A stretch of DNA of 64,000 nucleotides, taken from contig NZ_CP026109.1 in NCBI RefSeq assembly GCF_002902965.1, positions 434,001-498,000 on the forward strand. The letters run 5' to 3'. Within the stretch, counting starts at the first letter, position 1. Each line of letters begins with the position of its first letter. Origin of the DNA: Paraburkholderia hospita (GTDB lineage: Bacteria > Pseudomonadota > Gammaproteobacteria > Burkholderiales > Burkholderiaceae). The position numbers and the translations under genes are program-made. Below are positions 46,735-58,498 of this stretch, in pieces. Under the pieces are notes generated by a model. The model searched no databases. It saw only the letters and a list, made by a program, of their open reading frames with translations, and was not told where the DNA came from.

Positions 46735-47002
46735 TAGTTCGAAGGAACGTTGAACCCGACGTGGTCGCACCGCGCGGCGAGCTGACCGCCTGACCACACT
46801 GCGCTATGGCCGCTATCGGACAAGCCCTACTCCCATGTGCGCTGGTCGTTCGTTCCGGCGCACGTGATGTGCACCCACGTCTGTTACCCGGCTCACGTCC
46901 GAAACCAGCACACCCGGGAAGACCGTGTCACGGCGCCTAGTTGAAAAGGACTGGTCCGCCTCGGCGGACCGGTCCCTACGCGACAGCGAGTGCGGTGAGG
47001 TG

Positions 47003-47206
47003 TCAGATTGGCTGTATGTTTGCCGCCTGCTTGCCCTTCGGACCTTGCTTGACTTCGAAGCTCACCTTTTGCCCGTCCTTGAGAGACTTGAAGCCCTCCG
47101 CCTTCACCTCCGAAAAATGAGCAAACAGGTCATCGCCACCTTCATCCGGTGTGATGAAATCAAAACCCTTTGCGTCGTTAAACCACTTCACGGTACCCGT
47201 TGCCAT
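47003..47206 (-). CDS. Cold-shock domain protein with altered RNP1
   Basis: A 67-residue CspA-family protein starting [20 protein letters not shown] with ribosome binding site AGGAAG. RNP2 is LFAHF. RNP1, normally KGFGFI, reads KGFDFI here: Asp16 replaces the conserved Gly. Cold-shock proteins bind single-stranded nucleic acid through these aromatic residues; an Asp at this place could weaken or alter binding. Otherwise full length. Confidence 0.85.
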   Translation of the reverse strand: MATGTVKWFNDAKGFDFITPDEGGDDLFAHFSEVKAEGFKSLKDGQKVSFEVKQGPKGKQAANIQPI

Positions 47207-47295
47207 CTTCCTGACCCTCTTCAAAGACTGATGTGTTATAAAACGCGACGATGACCGCGCGCCCACGCTTGCTGCAGCGGCTTCGTCACACTCGT

Positions 47296-49620
<2,325 letters not shown>

Positions 49621-49796
49621 TCAAACCTGGACCGTTGAAATTTAACAATCGATGCGATAGGGGAAAGCAATCGACTTAATCGCTAAAGCGGCGCGCAGTA
49701 TTAGCTTGCGTTATTTTCGGGTGCTTGCCAGAGGGACGTAATACCGCACGAGCCAAAGGGGATGGGGGCCATTAGATTGGGTCGGCCTGCCGCGTT

Positions 49797-49928
49797 TCAT
49801 GGGGTAGTGGCGAAATTAAGTGTCCCTAACAACTCTCGTACCCAGGCTACGCCATCAGTGACTCGACGCTCGTCGACGGGACGCCGATGGGGTACGCGAA
49901 TCAGTCGCATTTCGACCACCTCAATCAT
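49797..49928 (-). CDS. Possible very small protein next to a dead start motif
   Basis: A 43-residue frame starting MIEVVEMRLIRVPHRRPVDE on the minus strand. It fits the position of a left-hand member of a divergent pair: a vestigial plus-strand start motif (AAATACTAGCACG) follows. Weak evidence. Confidence 0.3.
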   Translation of the reverse strand: MIEVVEMRLIRVPHRRPVDERRVTDGVAWVRELLGTLNFATTP

Positions 49929-50028
49929 GCGTTGCCTCGTCTAAATACTAGCACGCGGGCAATGCGCAGGACGTCGTGGCCGCTCTCGCGGCATCCTCAG
50001 AGAAAGGAGCCGCATGGTGATCGCCGCT

Positions 50029-50295
50029 CTAATGCGGGAAGCCCGTGTTGATAGCATCTCGCGCCCGCTGCTCCCCATCGCGTATTGCCGATTCGAGATC
50101 AATGAAGATTTCGCCGTCGAAAATTTGGTATTGGAGATCGCCTTGATAGACCGGCGATCCGTCGAGCCTCGTGACAGTACATCGAGAAACGTATCCCTCG
50201 ATCTGGCCCGGCGATCCAGTTCGATACTTTGGTTGAACGTTGATGACCAGTCGATACGGCGGCGCATCAATCTCGCGGTACATCGGCGACGACAT
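50029..50295 (-). CDS. MSSP-family small protein, copy 2 (left member of pair G)
   Basis: An 88-residue paralog of 32063-32329: MSSPMYREIDAPPYRLVINV, TRLDGSPVYQGDLQYQIFDG and the identical end GEQRARDAINTGFPH. The N-terminal half has diverged most. Function unknown; both copies being intact suggests they are or were useful. Confidence 0.6.
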   Translation of the reverse strand: MSSPMYREIDAPPYRLVINVQPKYRTGSPGQIEGYVSRCTVTRLDGSPVYQGDLQYQIFDGEIFIDLESAIRDGEQRARDAINTGFPH

Positions 50296-50330
50296 GATGC
50301 TCTCCTACTTCCACGTGGAGTATTTTAAGT
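50296..50330. promoter_or_regulatory. 35-nt divergent spacer G
   Basis: Holds CTCTCCT for the minus gene and GTGGAGTATTTTAAGT before plus-strand ATG 50331. Same length as spacer F, but the TCCTAGC part has changed to TTTAAGT. Confidence 0.5.
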
Positions 50331-50382
50331 ATGAGCGAAAACAGCAAAATCGAGTGGACGGACCACACGTTCAATCCGTGGT
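50331..50382 (+). pseudogene. DUF5131 gene, first 17 codons only
   Basis: [17 protein letters not shown], then joined to the 3' end of a hydroxypyruvate-isomerase gene on the opposite strand. Confidence 0.7.
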
Positions 50383-50650
50383 ATTGGACTCGTGCCGCTC
50401 GGGCACGCCCGCGATCTGGATGTGGCCGATGCGCGGCATGTCGCGCTTCAGCTTCACCGCGAGATCGCCTCCAATGATGTGGCAGTGGTAGCAATCGAAC
50501 TGTACCTGCAGGTTCGGTCCGCCGACCTCCCCGCAGATCACCCGCGTGTCGTCCTGGCAGTTCAGAGAGAAGCCTGGAATGTGTCGCGCGTATTGATCGG
50601 CTCCATGACGATCGTGATGCCGTCGGCCGGCGCGCGTGGCGCGTGCTGGC
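50371..50650 (-). pseudogene. Hydroxypyruvate isomerase (Hyi), C-terminal remnant
   Basis: [12 protein letters not shown] is followed, in another frame, by [40 protein letters not shown] and [20 protein letters not shown], the C-terminal part of hydroxypyruvate isomerase, a TIM-barrel enzyme of glyoxylate metabolism. The metal-binding Glu and His motifs are partly present, but the N-terminal half is gone and the frame is broken near 50590. Confidence 0.65.
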
Positions 50651-50797
50651 GGCGGGAACATTCGCCGCTACGGGGAGTGGAGAGATAGCACCCCGGCGTC
50701 GGGACGACGGTGACGTCGGTCGGTTCACTGGTTGATGTCGGGGGCGGCGAGTTGCACCTTAGGCCTGGGGGTCCGCAGGGCCCGAGGGGACACAAGC

Positions 50798-51313
50798 TCA
50801 ACTATTTGCGCCTCCCCCCCTCACGCCCGCTTCCTCCTTCGTCTCAAGCCATAAGTAGGTATCAGCCGCGACGAGCCCAAACACGATATGGGACACGAAA
50901 CTCGCCCAACTACGGGCGTCTGGGAGCCACGGGAATAGATGGCTCATGCCATAGAAGTTGACCAGATACAAGGCGACGCCGAAGACCGCACCCGCCAGCG
51001 AGGCGAGCCCCATGCTCGAGTCAAGGCTGAACGGTGCGATGATTACCGCCAGAACGAGCACGAAAATGACCGACAGCACGAAGTGAACGATCAGCCCCAC
51101 GAAGATGATGCCGAAGCCGAACGTCGCCGGTAGCGACAGCACGTCGCGACTCAACGCGATCGCTACAATTATCCGCGGCGCTCCCCAAGGGCTCTGCCCG
51201 AGGATCGACATGGTAAAAAGTTCGAGCAGCAGGAAGACCAGGCCCGCAATACAACCGCTTATTGCGGCGGCACGCCAGTCAGGCATGCGGCTAGCAAAGT
51301 GATGCGAATGCAT
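50798..51313 (-). CDS. Four-helix conserved membrane protein, copy 1
   Basis: A 171-residue inner-membrane protein starting MHSHHFASRMPDWRAAAISG. Hydrophobic helices lie near residues 15-37, 62-90, 105-120 and 135-155 (VSHIVFGLVAADTYLW). A His-rich N terminus (HSHHF) could bind metal. It is paralogous to 53340-53867, which is in opposite orientation. The upstream sequence has GGGAACTTCAC directly before the ATG. Function unknown. Confidence 0.65.
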   Translation of the reverse strand: MHSHHFASRMPDWRAAAISGCIAGLVFLLLELFTMSILGQSPWGAPRIIVAIALSRDVLSLPATFGFGIIFVGLIVHFVLSVIFVLVLAVIIAPFSLDSSMGLASLAGAVFGVALYLVNFYGMSHLFPWLPDARSWASFVSHIVFGLVAADTYLWLETKEEAGVRGGGANS

Positions 51314-51819
51314 GTGAAGTTCCCTAGCATCCCCCTTTAAACGTGGATAGATTCTCCGTTTCCATTAAACATCTTAGAAAATTTGAAGGGAAAGGCACAG
51401 TGTCAGTGTCGCCAGTTCGGCGCGCAGACGTGCCTGAGCCACCGTGGAACTCTCGGCCCTGAGCGCCGATCGCCCGGCCATCGTCCACCCAGAAGAAAAA
51501 CGTGTGGCCGTGTTCGGCGCCAGAAGGTGCATAAGCCCGTTGCGCCATCTTCCATGAGACAGGTTCGCCCCATGAATTCGACAAGCAACGTCCCAGGCCG
51601 GATATTGCCGGGCGCGGAGACGCGGCGGCCAGGTACGGGAGAACGACGATGCGACGCATGCCTGTATCGTCTGAGCGCCGCTCCGTATGGTGATGGCGTC
51701 ACAAACGCCGTCACACCTACGGCGGTTTTTCCTGTCCGCGTGGGCAAGAAGCGCATGTCACGCGCGGCACACCTGCCGCTCTAACCGTGCGAAGGCTCCC
51801 CACCCCCTGGCGGTGCTTA
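51314..51819. other. Region without a convincing gene
   Basis: Minus-strand frames exist (51756-51403 and 51659-51324) but lack family motifs and have poor starts. No repeat recognised. Confidence 0.4.
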
Positions 51820-52023
51820 TTAATTGACCGCATCCTTGAGCGCATTGCCGGCGGTGAACTTCACCGTTCTGGACGCAGTGATCGTCGTCTCCTGACCGGT
51901 TGCCGGATTACGGCCGGTCCGCTCCGCCCGCGCGCCAGGGAAAAACAAGCCGAAGCTGATCGGCTGGACAGTTTCGCCGCGGGTGATGGCGGCTGTCATC
52001 GCGTCGACGATCGCGCCGATCAT
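51820..52023 (-). pseudogene. HU-family DNA-binding protein, N-terminally truncated
   Basis: The 67 residues (VDAMTAAITRGETVQPISFG, ARAERTGRNPATGQETTITA, VKFTAGNALKDAVN) match HU from its second helix through the DNA-clamping arm, whose RNPATG is intact, to the C terminus. Normal HU is about 90 residues; the first helix is missing and the frame upstream of 52023 is not HU-like. Probably inactive. Confidence 0.65.
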
Positions 52024-52373
52024 GCACCAGCACGCGCCTTGCGCACGCTGGCGACAGTGGCTCGGCGCCGGATCCTACGAAAACCTGGGCGGGAGTTCGT
52101 CGCAGCGGGAGTGCCGTGCCATGGTGACAGCATCTGGGATATTTGCCAAACCGTCGACGAGACGAGCGTACCGTCTACCTCCGCTTGCCGTCGCCGGTAA
52201 ACGCGACGGTTCTGGCTGCAGGGATCGCGAAGGTCGCCGGGCCAACGGGTTACGCACGCAGCGTCCGGCACACGCTCCCGTCAAAAGCGCCCAGGGCCAC
52301 ACATCCGGACGGCGTCGTCGCGTATCGACGTCGGGATTGAGGCATCCGCAAGCCTCGATCCTTGCGGCGCCGG

Positions 52374-52529
52374 TCAGCTCCTATGACGCATCCAATCGCG
52401 AAGCGGATGCGTATCCAGCCAACGGGCGACGGGCGCGACCTTCTGTTCTCGCGGGTAGCGCGCCACGGCAAAAATCGTGATGCACAGCACCGCGATCCCC
52501 ACCACCAGACCGATCATGAACATGCTCAT
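52374..52529 (-). CDS. Very small single-pass membrane protein
   Basis: A 51-residue protein starting MSMFMIGLVVGIAVLCITIF at ATG 52529, with ribosome binding site GAGAGG. Its membrane helix is near residues 4-23, then a basic cytoplasmic tail (ARYPREQKVAPVARWLDTHP). Too short for ordinary gene callers. Function unknown. Confidence 0.5.
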   Translation of the reverse strand: MSMFMIGLVVGIAVLCITIFAVARYPREQKVAPVARWLDTHPLRDWMRHRS

Positions 52530-52781
52530 GACTGCCTCTCGTCAGATTCGAATCCTGTTTATATTTTAGTCGTGGAAAGCGTTAGCCATGCTAACGGGTG
52601 CTTAACCATTTTTCGCGCAGCCCTGTCTCCCGGCCGCCGCCCTGACCTCAAGCTGCCCGATGTCGCCCCGCATCCCCACGGGCTTCGATCTCCAGGCTTC
52701 ATCCGGCACGCGTCAGGAGCCGGCATGGTCAATGCGATCTGATCGTTAAGGATACTTGATCACAACAGCGCTACACTCGAG

Positions 52782-53123
52782 ATGGGCGAAACCGCGGAGC
52801 AGAATCATGACCGACACCCCCCTCAAAGTACTTTTCGCAGTCTCCCTTTGACTGCGGAGCAGGACGCGGAAGTCAGGCACTACATAAAGAAGAAAATGCA
52901 GCACGGTATGCCGTGGGATACGCCAGAGCTGGCAGCCATGCTTCACGACATGTTGGCTCCTCCAGGCAGCGACGACGAAGGACCCGACGAGTCCGTCGAC
53001 GACGCCCGGGCAATCACGGAGCGCGCATCAGCTTCAGTCGAAGAGAGCATGGACTCCATCGAGGCAAGCGAGGAGCGTAATGCCGCAGCGGAAACCGAAG
53101 GCATGAAGGGGCCCAGGCGCTGA
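52782..53123 (+). CDS. Acidic hypothetical protein
   Basis: A 113-residue protein with a central LPLTAEQDAEVRHYIKKKMQ and MPWDTPELAAMLHDML, followed by an acidic, serine-rich tail. No signal peptide or membrane helix. Not recognised as a named family. ATG 52782 has only a weak ribosome binding site. It is followed by the membrane-protein copy 2. Confidence 0.5.
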   Translation: MGETAEQNHDRHPPQSTFRSLPLTAEQDAEVRHYIKKKMQHGMPWDTPELAAMLHDMLAPPGSDDEGPDESVDDARAITERASASVEESMDSIEASEERNAAAETEGMKGPRR

Positions 53124-53339
53124 ATCGGGCGCGCACGCGAGGAGGCGCTCGGGCACGGCAGCTTCTCTCACCGAACGATTTGCAGGTCGACCTGGCCACG
53201 CTCAGTCCACTGCGCGCATGTACGGTGACAGAGCGGCTCCCGCCGGCTGGCGATCGGGAGCGCCGTCCCACGTTTTTGCAGGTTTGACTAAAATGGCTAG
53301 CGAGAGCGGTGCGAATCTGCCGCGCTCAAGGAGGTCATC

Positions 53340-53867
53340 ATGGAACTTCACATGCATTCGCACCATTTTGCACGCCGCATGCCGGACTGGCGCGCAGCGG
53401 TGATCGGCGGCTGCGTGGCAGGCGCGGTGTTCCTCGTGCTCGAACTCCTCGCGATGTGGGCGATCGGGCAGAGCCCGTGGGGGCCGCCACGGATGATCGC
53501 AGCGATCGTTCTTGGCCGCGATGCGCTGATACAGCCCGCGACGTTCGACGCCAGCATCATGCTGGCCGCGTTGATCGTCCACTTCGTGCTGGCGATCATT
53601 TTCGCCGCCGTCCTCGCGGTGATCATGGCACCGTTCAGCCTCGATTCGAGCGTCGGAATGGCGTCGCTCGCTGGCGGACTGTTCGGCGTGGCCGTATACC
53701 TGGTCAATCTCTACGGCATGACCGCCTTTTTCCCGTGGTTCGCGGAGGCCCGCGGGTGGGTGAGCTTCATCTGCCATATCGTGTTCGGGCTGGTGGCGGC
53801 CGATATGTATCTGCGCCTCGAGAGGAAGGAGGCAGAGGCGGGTGGAACGGGCGCGGCAACGGGCTGA
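53340..53867 (+). CDS. Four-helix conserved membrane protein, copy 2
   Basis: A 175-residue paralog of 50798-51313: MELHMHSHHFARRMPDWRAA, GQSPWGPPRMIAAIVLGRDA, FAAVLAVIMAPFSLDSSVGM, and ICHIVFGLVAADMYLRLERK. ATG 53340 has AAGGAGG. The two copies face away from each other around the HU, small-membrane-protein and acidic-protein genes. Function unknown. Confidence 0.65.
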   Translation: MELHMHSHHFARRMPDWRAAVIGGCVAGAVFLVLELLAMWAIGQSPWGPPRMIAAIVLGRDALIQPATFDASIMLAALIVHFVLAIIFAAVLAVIMAPFSLDSSVGMASLAGGLFGVAVYLVNLYGMTAFFPWFAEARGWVSFICHIVFGLVAADMYLRLERKEAEAGGTGAATG

Positions 53868-53966
53868 TGCCTTCCCGCCAGTGAGTCGGCTAGCTAAAAC
53901 GGCCGCAGATCGCTTGCGTCAATTCGCGCGGCTGTGGCCGTTTACTCGTGAACGGGCGTCCCGGGC

Positions 53967-54118
53967 TCAACGCCTGAACAGCCAGAGCAGGATCGACAAA
54001 ACGACTGAAATGACGATGCACGTCACGCTCGGAAGATGGAAGCTGAACCCCGGCCGCACGACGTTGATGTCGCCGGGCAGGCGGCCGAGACCTGCGGCAA
54101 TCAGGATTATTCGTGAAC
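53967..54118 (-). pseudogene. DUF2905 membrane protein with internal deletion
   Basis: RIILIAAGLGRLPGDINVVR, GFSFHLPSVTCIVISVVLSI and LLWLFRR match DUF2905, a small two-helix membrane protein. The family's usual segment between the first helix and GRLPGD is missing and there is no start codon. It is divergent from the lipoprotein gene at 54138. Confidence 0.55.
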
Positions 54119-54137
54119 CGAGGGGAGGGCCTCTGCG

Positions 54138-54686
54138 ATGTCCCGCCGATCAAGAATATGCCCCGCTGTGTGGCGCCAGCGCTTCCACATCCGCACCCTG
54201 TTCGCCTGTGCGTCGGTTATTGTACTTGGCGCCTGCGTACAGCCGTGGCAGGGGTTCCATGCCGGCGAACCGGAATCCGCCGTCGTCGCGAGGCTGGGAC
54301 CGCCGCGCGAGGTCTACGACCTTCCTGACGGGTCGAGGCGGTTGATGTGGCCGACGCAGCCGATGGGCGAAGTCACCGCGGCCGCGGACATCGACGCGGC
54401 CGGCAAGGTGATCAACGTCCGCCAGGTGCTGCAAACGGGCGAGTTCTATCGCGCGGAGCCTGGCAAGTGGACGCAGAGCGATGTCCTCGTTCAGTTCGGC
54501 CGGCCCGCGGAAACGGCATACTTTCCACTGAAGAAACGCCAGGAATGGAGTTACCGATATCTGGAAGACGGCGTGTGGTACCAGCTGTTCAACTTCGCTT
54601 TCGACGATGCCGGTGTACTGCGCGAAACGTCGAAGAGCCCCGACCCGCTCCATGAACATAAAGGCCGGCACAACAGACCGTTCTGA
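54138..54686 (+). CDS. Lipoprotein (SmpA/OmlA-like)
   Basis: A 182-residue protein with an N-terminal signal and lipobox (IVLGAC, Cys33). The mature part has the features of a small outer-membrane-associated lipoprotein: ESAVVARLGPPREVYDLPDG and GKWTQSDVLVQFGRPAETAY, twice the turn of the BamE/SmpA type fold. It overlaps an IS5 transposase at the 3' end, and its last ten residues (HEHKGRHNRPF) may be altered by the IS. Confidence 0.65.
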   Translation: MSRRSRICPAVWRQRFHIRTLFACASVIVLGACVQPWQGFHAGEPESAVVARLGPPREVYDLPDGSRRLMWPTQPMGEVTAAADIDAAGKVINVRQVLQTGEFYRAEPGKWTQSDVLVQFGRPAETAYFPLKKRQEWSYRYLEDGVWYQLFNFAFDDAGVLRETSKSPDPLHEHKGRHNRPF

Positions 54687-55446
54687 TTGCTGTTTCCGGA
54701 TCAACCTTAAAGATCCAAGTCGGGGCCGAGTGTGCCGGCATCGAAGCCTTCCCGTGCTGCCAATCGGGAAGGATCCGCACGGCCACCCCGAGATCCATTA
54801 CACGGGCATCTATCGAGCCTTCCGGCGCTGGGAAGCGGACGGATGTTTTGATGCCATTTTCGAGAGTTCGGTGTCCCGACTTCATTGCGGCGATCGTTTG
54901 GACACGCGCATTATCCATGGCGATGGCACTATGAGCGCCGCGAAGAAGGGAGGTGACAACCTCGGCTTCAGCGGCCACAAGAAGGTCAAAGGCTGCAAGG
55001 TCGTTGCCCTGTGCGATCGGAACTGCAAACTGATCGCGCCGTTCGTGCCGGCCCCGGGAGATCGCAATGAATCGCCGCTGTTGCGCCAAGCGCTGCCGCG
55101 GCTCACGCGCATCGCCCGCGCGGTGGGGCTGGACTTGCGGGGAACCGTCGTGAGTCTGGATGGTGTGTACGATTGCCGGCGCAACCGCAAAGCTATTTTC
55201 AATCGCTGCATGGTGCCCAATATCAACGCGAATTCGCGCGGCAGGAAAGCGCAGAAGCGCGGCCGCAAGGCACTGTTTAAGCCGGCCATTTTCAAGGAGC
55301 GGATCAGGACGATCGAGCGCGTGTTCGCCTGGGAAGGCAAGTTCCGTCGCCTGCTGCTACGTTTCGAGCGAATCAGTCAGTTGCACTATGCGTTGAAGAC
55401 GCTCGCTTATACGATGATCAACCTGCTCCACTACTGCCACAGCTGA
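54652..55446 (+). CDS. IS5 family transposase
   Basis: About 264 residues with HPEIHYTGIYRAFRRWEADG, RIIHGDGTMSAAKKGG (first Asp), GFSGHKKVKGCK, VVSLDGVYDCRRNRKAIFNR (second Asp region) and IERVFAWEGKFRRLLLRFER (Glu), the IS4/IS5-type DDE pattern. It is open to the stop at 55446 (LLHYCHS). The N terminus is uncertain: ATG 54652 lies inside the end of the lipoprotein frame, so insertion has occurred there. Inverted repeats were not identified. Confidence 0.7.
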   Translation: MNIKAGTTDRSDCCFRINLKDPSRGRVCRHRSLPVLPIGKDPHGHPEIHYTGIYRAFRRWEADGCFDAIFESSVSRLHCGDRLDTRIIHGDGTMSAAKKGGDNLGFSGHKKVKGCKVVALCDRNCKLIAPFVPAPGDRNESPLLRQALPRLTRIARAVGLDLRGTVVSLDGVYDCRRNRKAIFNRCMVPNINANSRGRKAQKRGRKALFKPAIFKERIRTIERVFAWEGKFRRLLLRFERISQLHYALKTLAYTMINLLHYCHS

Positions 55447-55742
55447 TCTCCCGCTCGAGATCTTTGTTCCACCGTCGGCGCATCACGCCGTGATCTTGTT
55501 CGTGTGCGCCATGCCGAAATCTTCGCGCCACGACACACATCGTCGTCCCGCGCGCTTTGCCGCAGTCATTTCTTCCCATCCCAGGCGCTCGTCCAACCGT
55601 GCTGTGTCGAGCCTGATCGAAACCCGCAACCAGTTGATAGTGACCTTGTCACCCGGCGTCCGATGTTGGCGATTCTTTGTCTGCGCATCGCGCTATATCC
55701 TGGAAAATCTCCAGTGTGTCCCATAGACGCGCGTAACCACAG
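55447..55742. other. Intergenic region, no gene seen
   Basis: About 300 bp between the IS5 transposase and the SEC-C frame. No reading frame of quality. Confidence 0.45.
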
Positions 55743-56135
55743 TCAATGGCGCGTTGCGCTGGCTGGCGGCGAACCAATCACGGCCACGATGCCTTCTCTG
55801 TCGATTACATTCAAGGCTTCAGCGAGCGCTGCATTGTCAGTCGGAAATGAATTGTCCCAGACGGTCGAATTGCCGAATTCATCGACGACCTCGAGTAGCC
55901 ACGCCCCCTTGCCATCACCATAGATTTCAACCTCGACTGCGGTTCCGTCGCGTGTGACGCGCTGACTCAGCGGGGAAACAATCAACGATTCTTGAGCGTC
56001 AGTTAGAACACGTCTGGCCTGTTCCGGATTAAAGCCATGCCCGGTTCTTCCGGAACCGGTGGCCACTTCGAGCACGGCATGACAGCGCTTGTATTTCTTT
56101 CCTAAACCGCACGGGCAGGGGTCGTTACGACCCAC
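55743..56135 (-). CDS. SEC-C zinc-motif protein, probably the 3' part of the YecA-like gene
   Basis: A 130-residue frame from GTG 56135 with the SEC-C motif [19 protein letters not shown] at its start, then [20 protein letters not shown] and [20 protein letters not shown]. In most bacteria this motif is the C-terminal end of a YecA/UPF0149 protein. The frame overlaps the YecA-like gene by 11 bp, and the residues APKV before GRND (read through) match the usual linker, so one indel near 56140 probably splits one gene. Confidence 0.6.
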   Translation of the reverse strand: MGRNDPCPCGLGKKYKRCHAVLEVATGSGRTGHGFNPEQARRVLTDAQESLIVSPLSQRVTRDGTAVEVEIYGDGKGAWLLEVVDEFGNSTVWDNSFPTDNAALAEALNVIDREGIVAVIGSPPASATRH

Positions 56136-56799
56136 CTTCGGTGCGCGTTCGAAGCGGCTCGCGTTGTGCCATCACACCGGGAATCCCGCCGCGCTCGATT
56201 TGCAGCCGGCGCTGTTCGGCCCAGTAGCGATGAATATCTTGCACCGACCTGGCGAGCGATCCGGCAAATGCCTGATGCTGATCGAGGTTGTTTTTTCGCC
56301 GTTTCAGCTCGTCCCACCCCTCCTCCGTGCCGTACAGCATGATCACCGTGAACCATTCAGGGTGCTCCGCAAGTACCGGCGCCCACGCTGTCCGATCGAC
56401 GGCAATGCCTTTGTAATACCCCTCGCACCAGTCGTCGATGACCGAAATCACGCGCCCATCTGATTCGTGTTCAAGGATGAGCGGTTCGTACCCGACGGAG
56501 GCATCGTTCAACATGTCGTTGACGCAATTCCAGTGCCGGATGATCAGCCCGACGATGCCTTTTGACTCGTCAGCACTGGCAAACGTCGGCAGGTCCTGGC
56601 CATGCTCCGCATCCCAGATCCAACCCAGCATGGCGCCAGGCATCATCAGGTTTGGCCCCGAGGCGAGCGCTGTCATAAACCCGTCCATCATCGAAACGTC
56701 CATTGCGGCATCGGGAGCGGAATCGCTGGTCAAGAAATCATCAAGCTGATCGATTTCTGTTTCGTTCAGCGGCAGTGTGGGTGCGATTTCGTCTTTCAT
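56125..56799 (-). CDS. YecA/UPF0149 family protein
   Basis: A 224-residue protein starting [20 protein letters not shown]. It has the UPF0149 features [60 protein letters not shown] and [17 protein letters not shown]. The family includes YecA and YgfB and often carries a C-terminal SEC-C zinc motif, found here one frame away. Role in protein quality control is suspected only. ATG 56799 is chosen over ATG 56844. Confidence 0.75.
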   Translation of the reverse strand: MKDEIAPTLPLNETEIDQLDDFLTSDSAPDAAMDVSMMDGFMTALASGPNLMMPGAMLGWIWDAEHGQDLPTFASADESKGIVGLIIRHWNCVNDMLNDASVGYEPLILEHESDGRVISVIDDWCEGYYKGIAVDRTAWAPVLAEHPEWFTVIMLYGTEEGWDELKRRKNNLDQHQAFAGSLARSVQDIHRYWAEQRRLQIERGGIPGVMAQREPLRTRTEGGS

Positions 56800-57339
56800 G
56801 GGAAGGCGAAGCCCGACTCGAGCAAAATGACCGTTTTCATGCATTCCTCATCAGTTGCCGATGCATTGCGCAGCAATGCGGAGACCGGCCGTAAGCCCCA
56901 CAACAGCCTGGGAAAAGTGCCGGCCTCGTGTTTGTCGCCAGACAGCAATGCATGCCAGCCACGGGCGGACAAATCCGCAGCACCGCGAATCCGGGTGGTA
57001 CGATTTGCGCGTCGCCATCCTTTCCCTTCGATCTACGTATCCCGCGGTTATCAACAGATTGCGGGATAATTAGCTGTACGATTCTCTGCTCTCGCATAGA
57101 ATGTCGTTTTTCGCCGCGGCGGTTACGGCAAGCCGCTTGCCTGAGGGCAAACGCTCTTGGCGAAACTCGGAGAGTTGGGATTCCCGCGGGACGGGCCGGA
57201 ACCACGGGATATTTTTGAGATAGCAGGAATCGGTGTGCCAAATGTCCCGGCTACGCTGCCCCACAGACTGTCCGCGCGCCGGCATAGCATGTCGGATGTC
57301 GACGGACAGGGATAAACTGTCAACAACGAACGAAAGACT
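56800..57339. other. Region without a recognisable gene
   Basis: Contains the promoter region of the MarR-type regulator. Frames are short. No RNA gene recognised. Confidence 0.4.
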
Positions 57340-57984
57340 ATGAGCGAAAGCGTATACGGAGAGCAGGCAACCGGGCGGGTAACCCACAGCCTGTTGCGAC
57401 TCAGCACGGCGATGCGGAGCCAGGCATGGGAGTGGGCGGAAGGCGCGGGTCTGACGCCTACCCAGGGCGAAATCCTGGTGCTGCTGATGCAGCGCAAGGG
57501 GCCGATGCGGCTCGGCAAAATCGCACGCGAAACCGCGTTGACAGCCGCGACCACGAGCGACGCCGTGAGCACGCTGGAAACCAAGGGCCTCGTGGAAAAG
57601 CGCCGCGCACTCGATGACGGACGCGCACTTGCCGTGCGGATGACGGCACGCGGGCGCACTGCCGCGAAGCGTGCCGCGCAATGGCCGGACTTCCTCGCCA
57701 AGGCAGTCGGCACGCTGCGCGACGAAGAGCAATCGTTGTTCTATCGCACGCTGCTAAAGACCGTGCGTCAGCTCGAGGTTCAGGATCATATTCCGCCGCA
57801 CCGGATGTGCGTGACGTGCGTGCACTTCGAACCGGGCAAGAATCCGAAGAAGACGCCGCACCATTGCGAACTGCTCGATCTGTCGATGGCGGATACGGAC
57901 TTGCGGCTGGACTGCCCGGTGCATGAAACCGCCGACGCCGCCACGCAGAAAAAGACCTGGAAGATCTTCGCGCAGCAGGGCTGA
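57340..57984 (+). CDS. MarR-family regulator with cysteine-rich C-terminal extension
   Basis: A 214-residue protein. Residues 15-140 form a MarR winged helix with GLTPTQGEILVLLMQRKGPM and recognition helix TAATTSDAVSTLETKGLVEK. After residue 150 an extension contains HRMCVTCVHFEPGK, HHCELLDLSMADTD and DCPVHE, four to five cysteines plus histidines that could bind zinc, iron or act as a thiol sensor. MarR proteins repress stress or catabolic genes; the cysteine module is not part of the standard fold. Ribosome binding site weak. Confidence 0.8.
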   Translation: MSESVYGEQATGRVTHSLLRLSTAMRSQAWEWAEGAGLTPTQGEILVLLMQRKGPMRLGKIARETALTAATTSDAVSTLETKGLVEKRRALDDGRALAVRMTARGRTAAKRAAQWPDFLAKAVGTLRDEEQSLFYRTLLKTVRQLEVQDHIPPHRMCVTCVHFEPGKNPKKTPHHCELLDLSMADTDLRLDCPVHETADAATQKKTWKIFAQQG

Positions 57985-58498
57985 GTCCACACGGCGAAGT
58001 AGGCCGCCGGTGGCGCGCTGTCCGGCCGGCTGATCTTGCGCCGCCTGCGGTTGGGACGCTGCGTCTTAGTCAACCTGACGGTGCGATTTGTCGGCGAATC
58101 GTGAAGTTCTGGCCATCCAGCAAACTTCACCGTCCTCCCCGCAGCGATCGCCCGCTCCCGGGCTCTGATGATGGACGACTCTCGTTAGATGGCGAGAGAT
58201 GCCAAAGTGGACGAGTCGCGGAGTCACGACAAAGAAGCGTTGAACACGTCGGAACCTCATTGTTCACGGCGGCGCCTGAATTTCCGAAAGAGGCCTGTGC
58301 GGCGAGATGTTCTGGTCTGACCAACCGGCCCGTCACGTCTCAAGATTCTCGAGCCCGATTTCGGCACACCATTGCCTCAGCGCTCTTTCAACAGAGTCGG
58401 TTTCAAACGGATGCTCGATGTGACGCAATCCACCGGTGAACACATTTCGGCCCTTATTCTTCGTCAAGGGACAACGCAGGGTGGTACCTCAGCTCGCA
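57985..58498. other. Region without a recognisable gene
   Basis: Short frames only; no motif seen. Confidence 0.4.

Larger units (their letters stand above)
49987..50382. repeat. Direct repeat of about 400 bp, copy 2 (partner 32003-32412)
   Basis: Begins with CGCGGCATCCTCAGAGAAA and continues through the MSSP-type gene, spacer G and the first codons of DUF5131. A start motif sits only about 40 nt before this copy, where a complete DUF1643 gene lies in the 31.5-32.0 kb locus. Confidence 0.75.
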
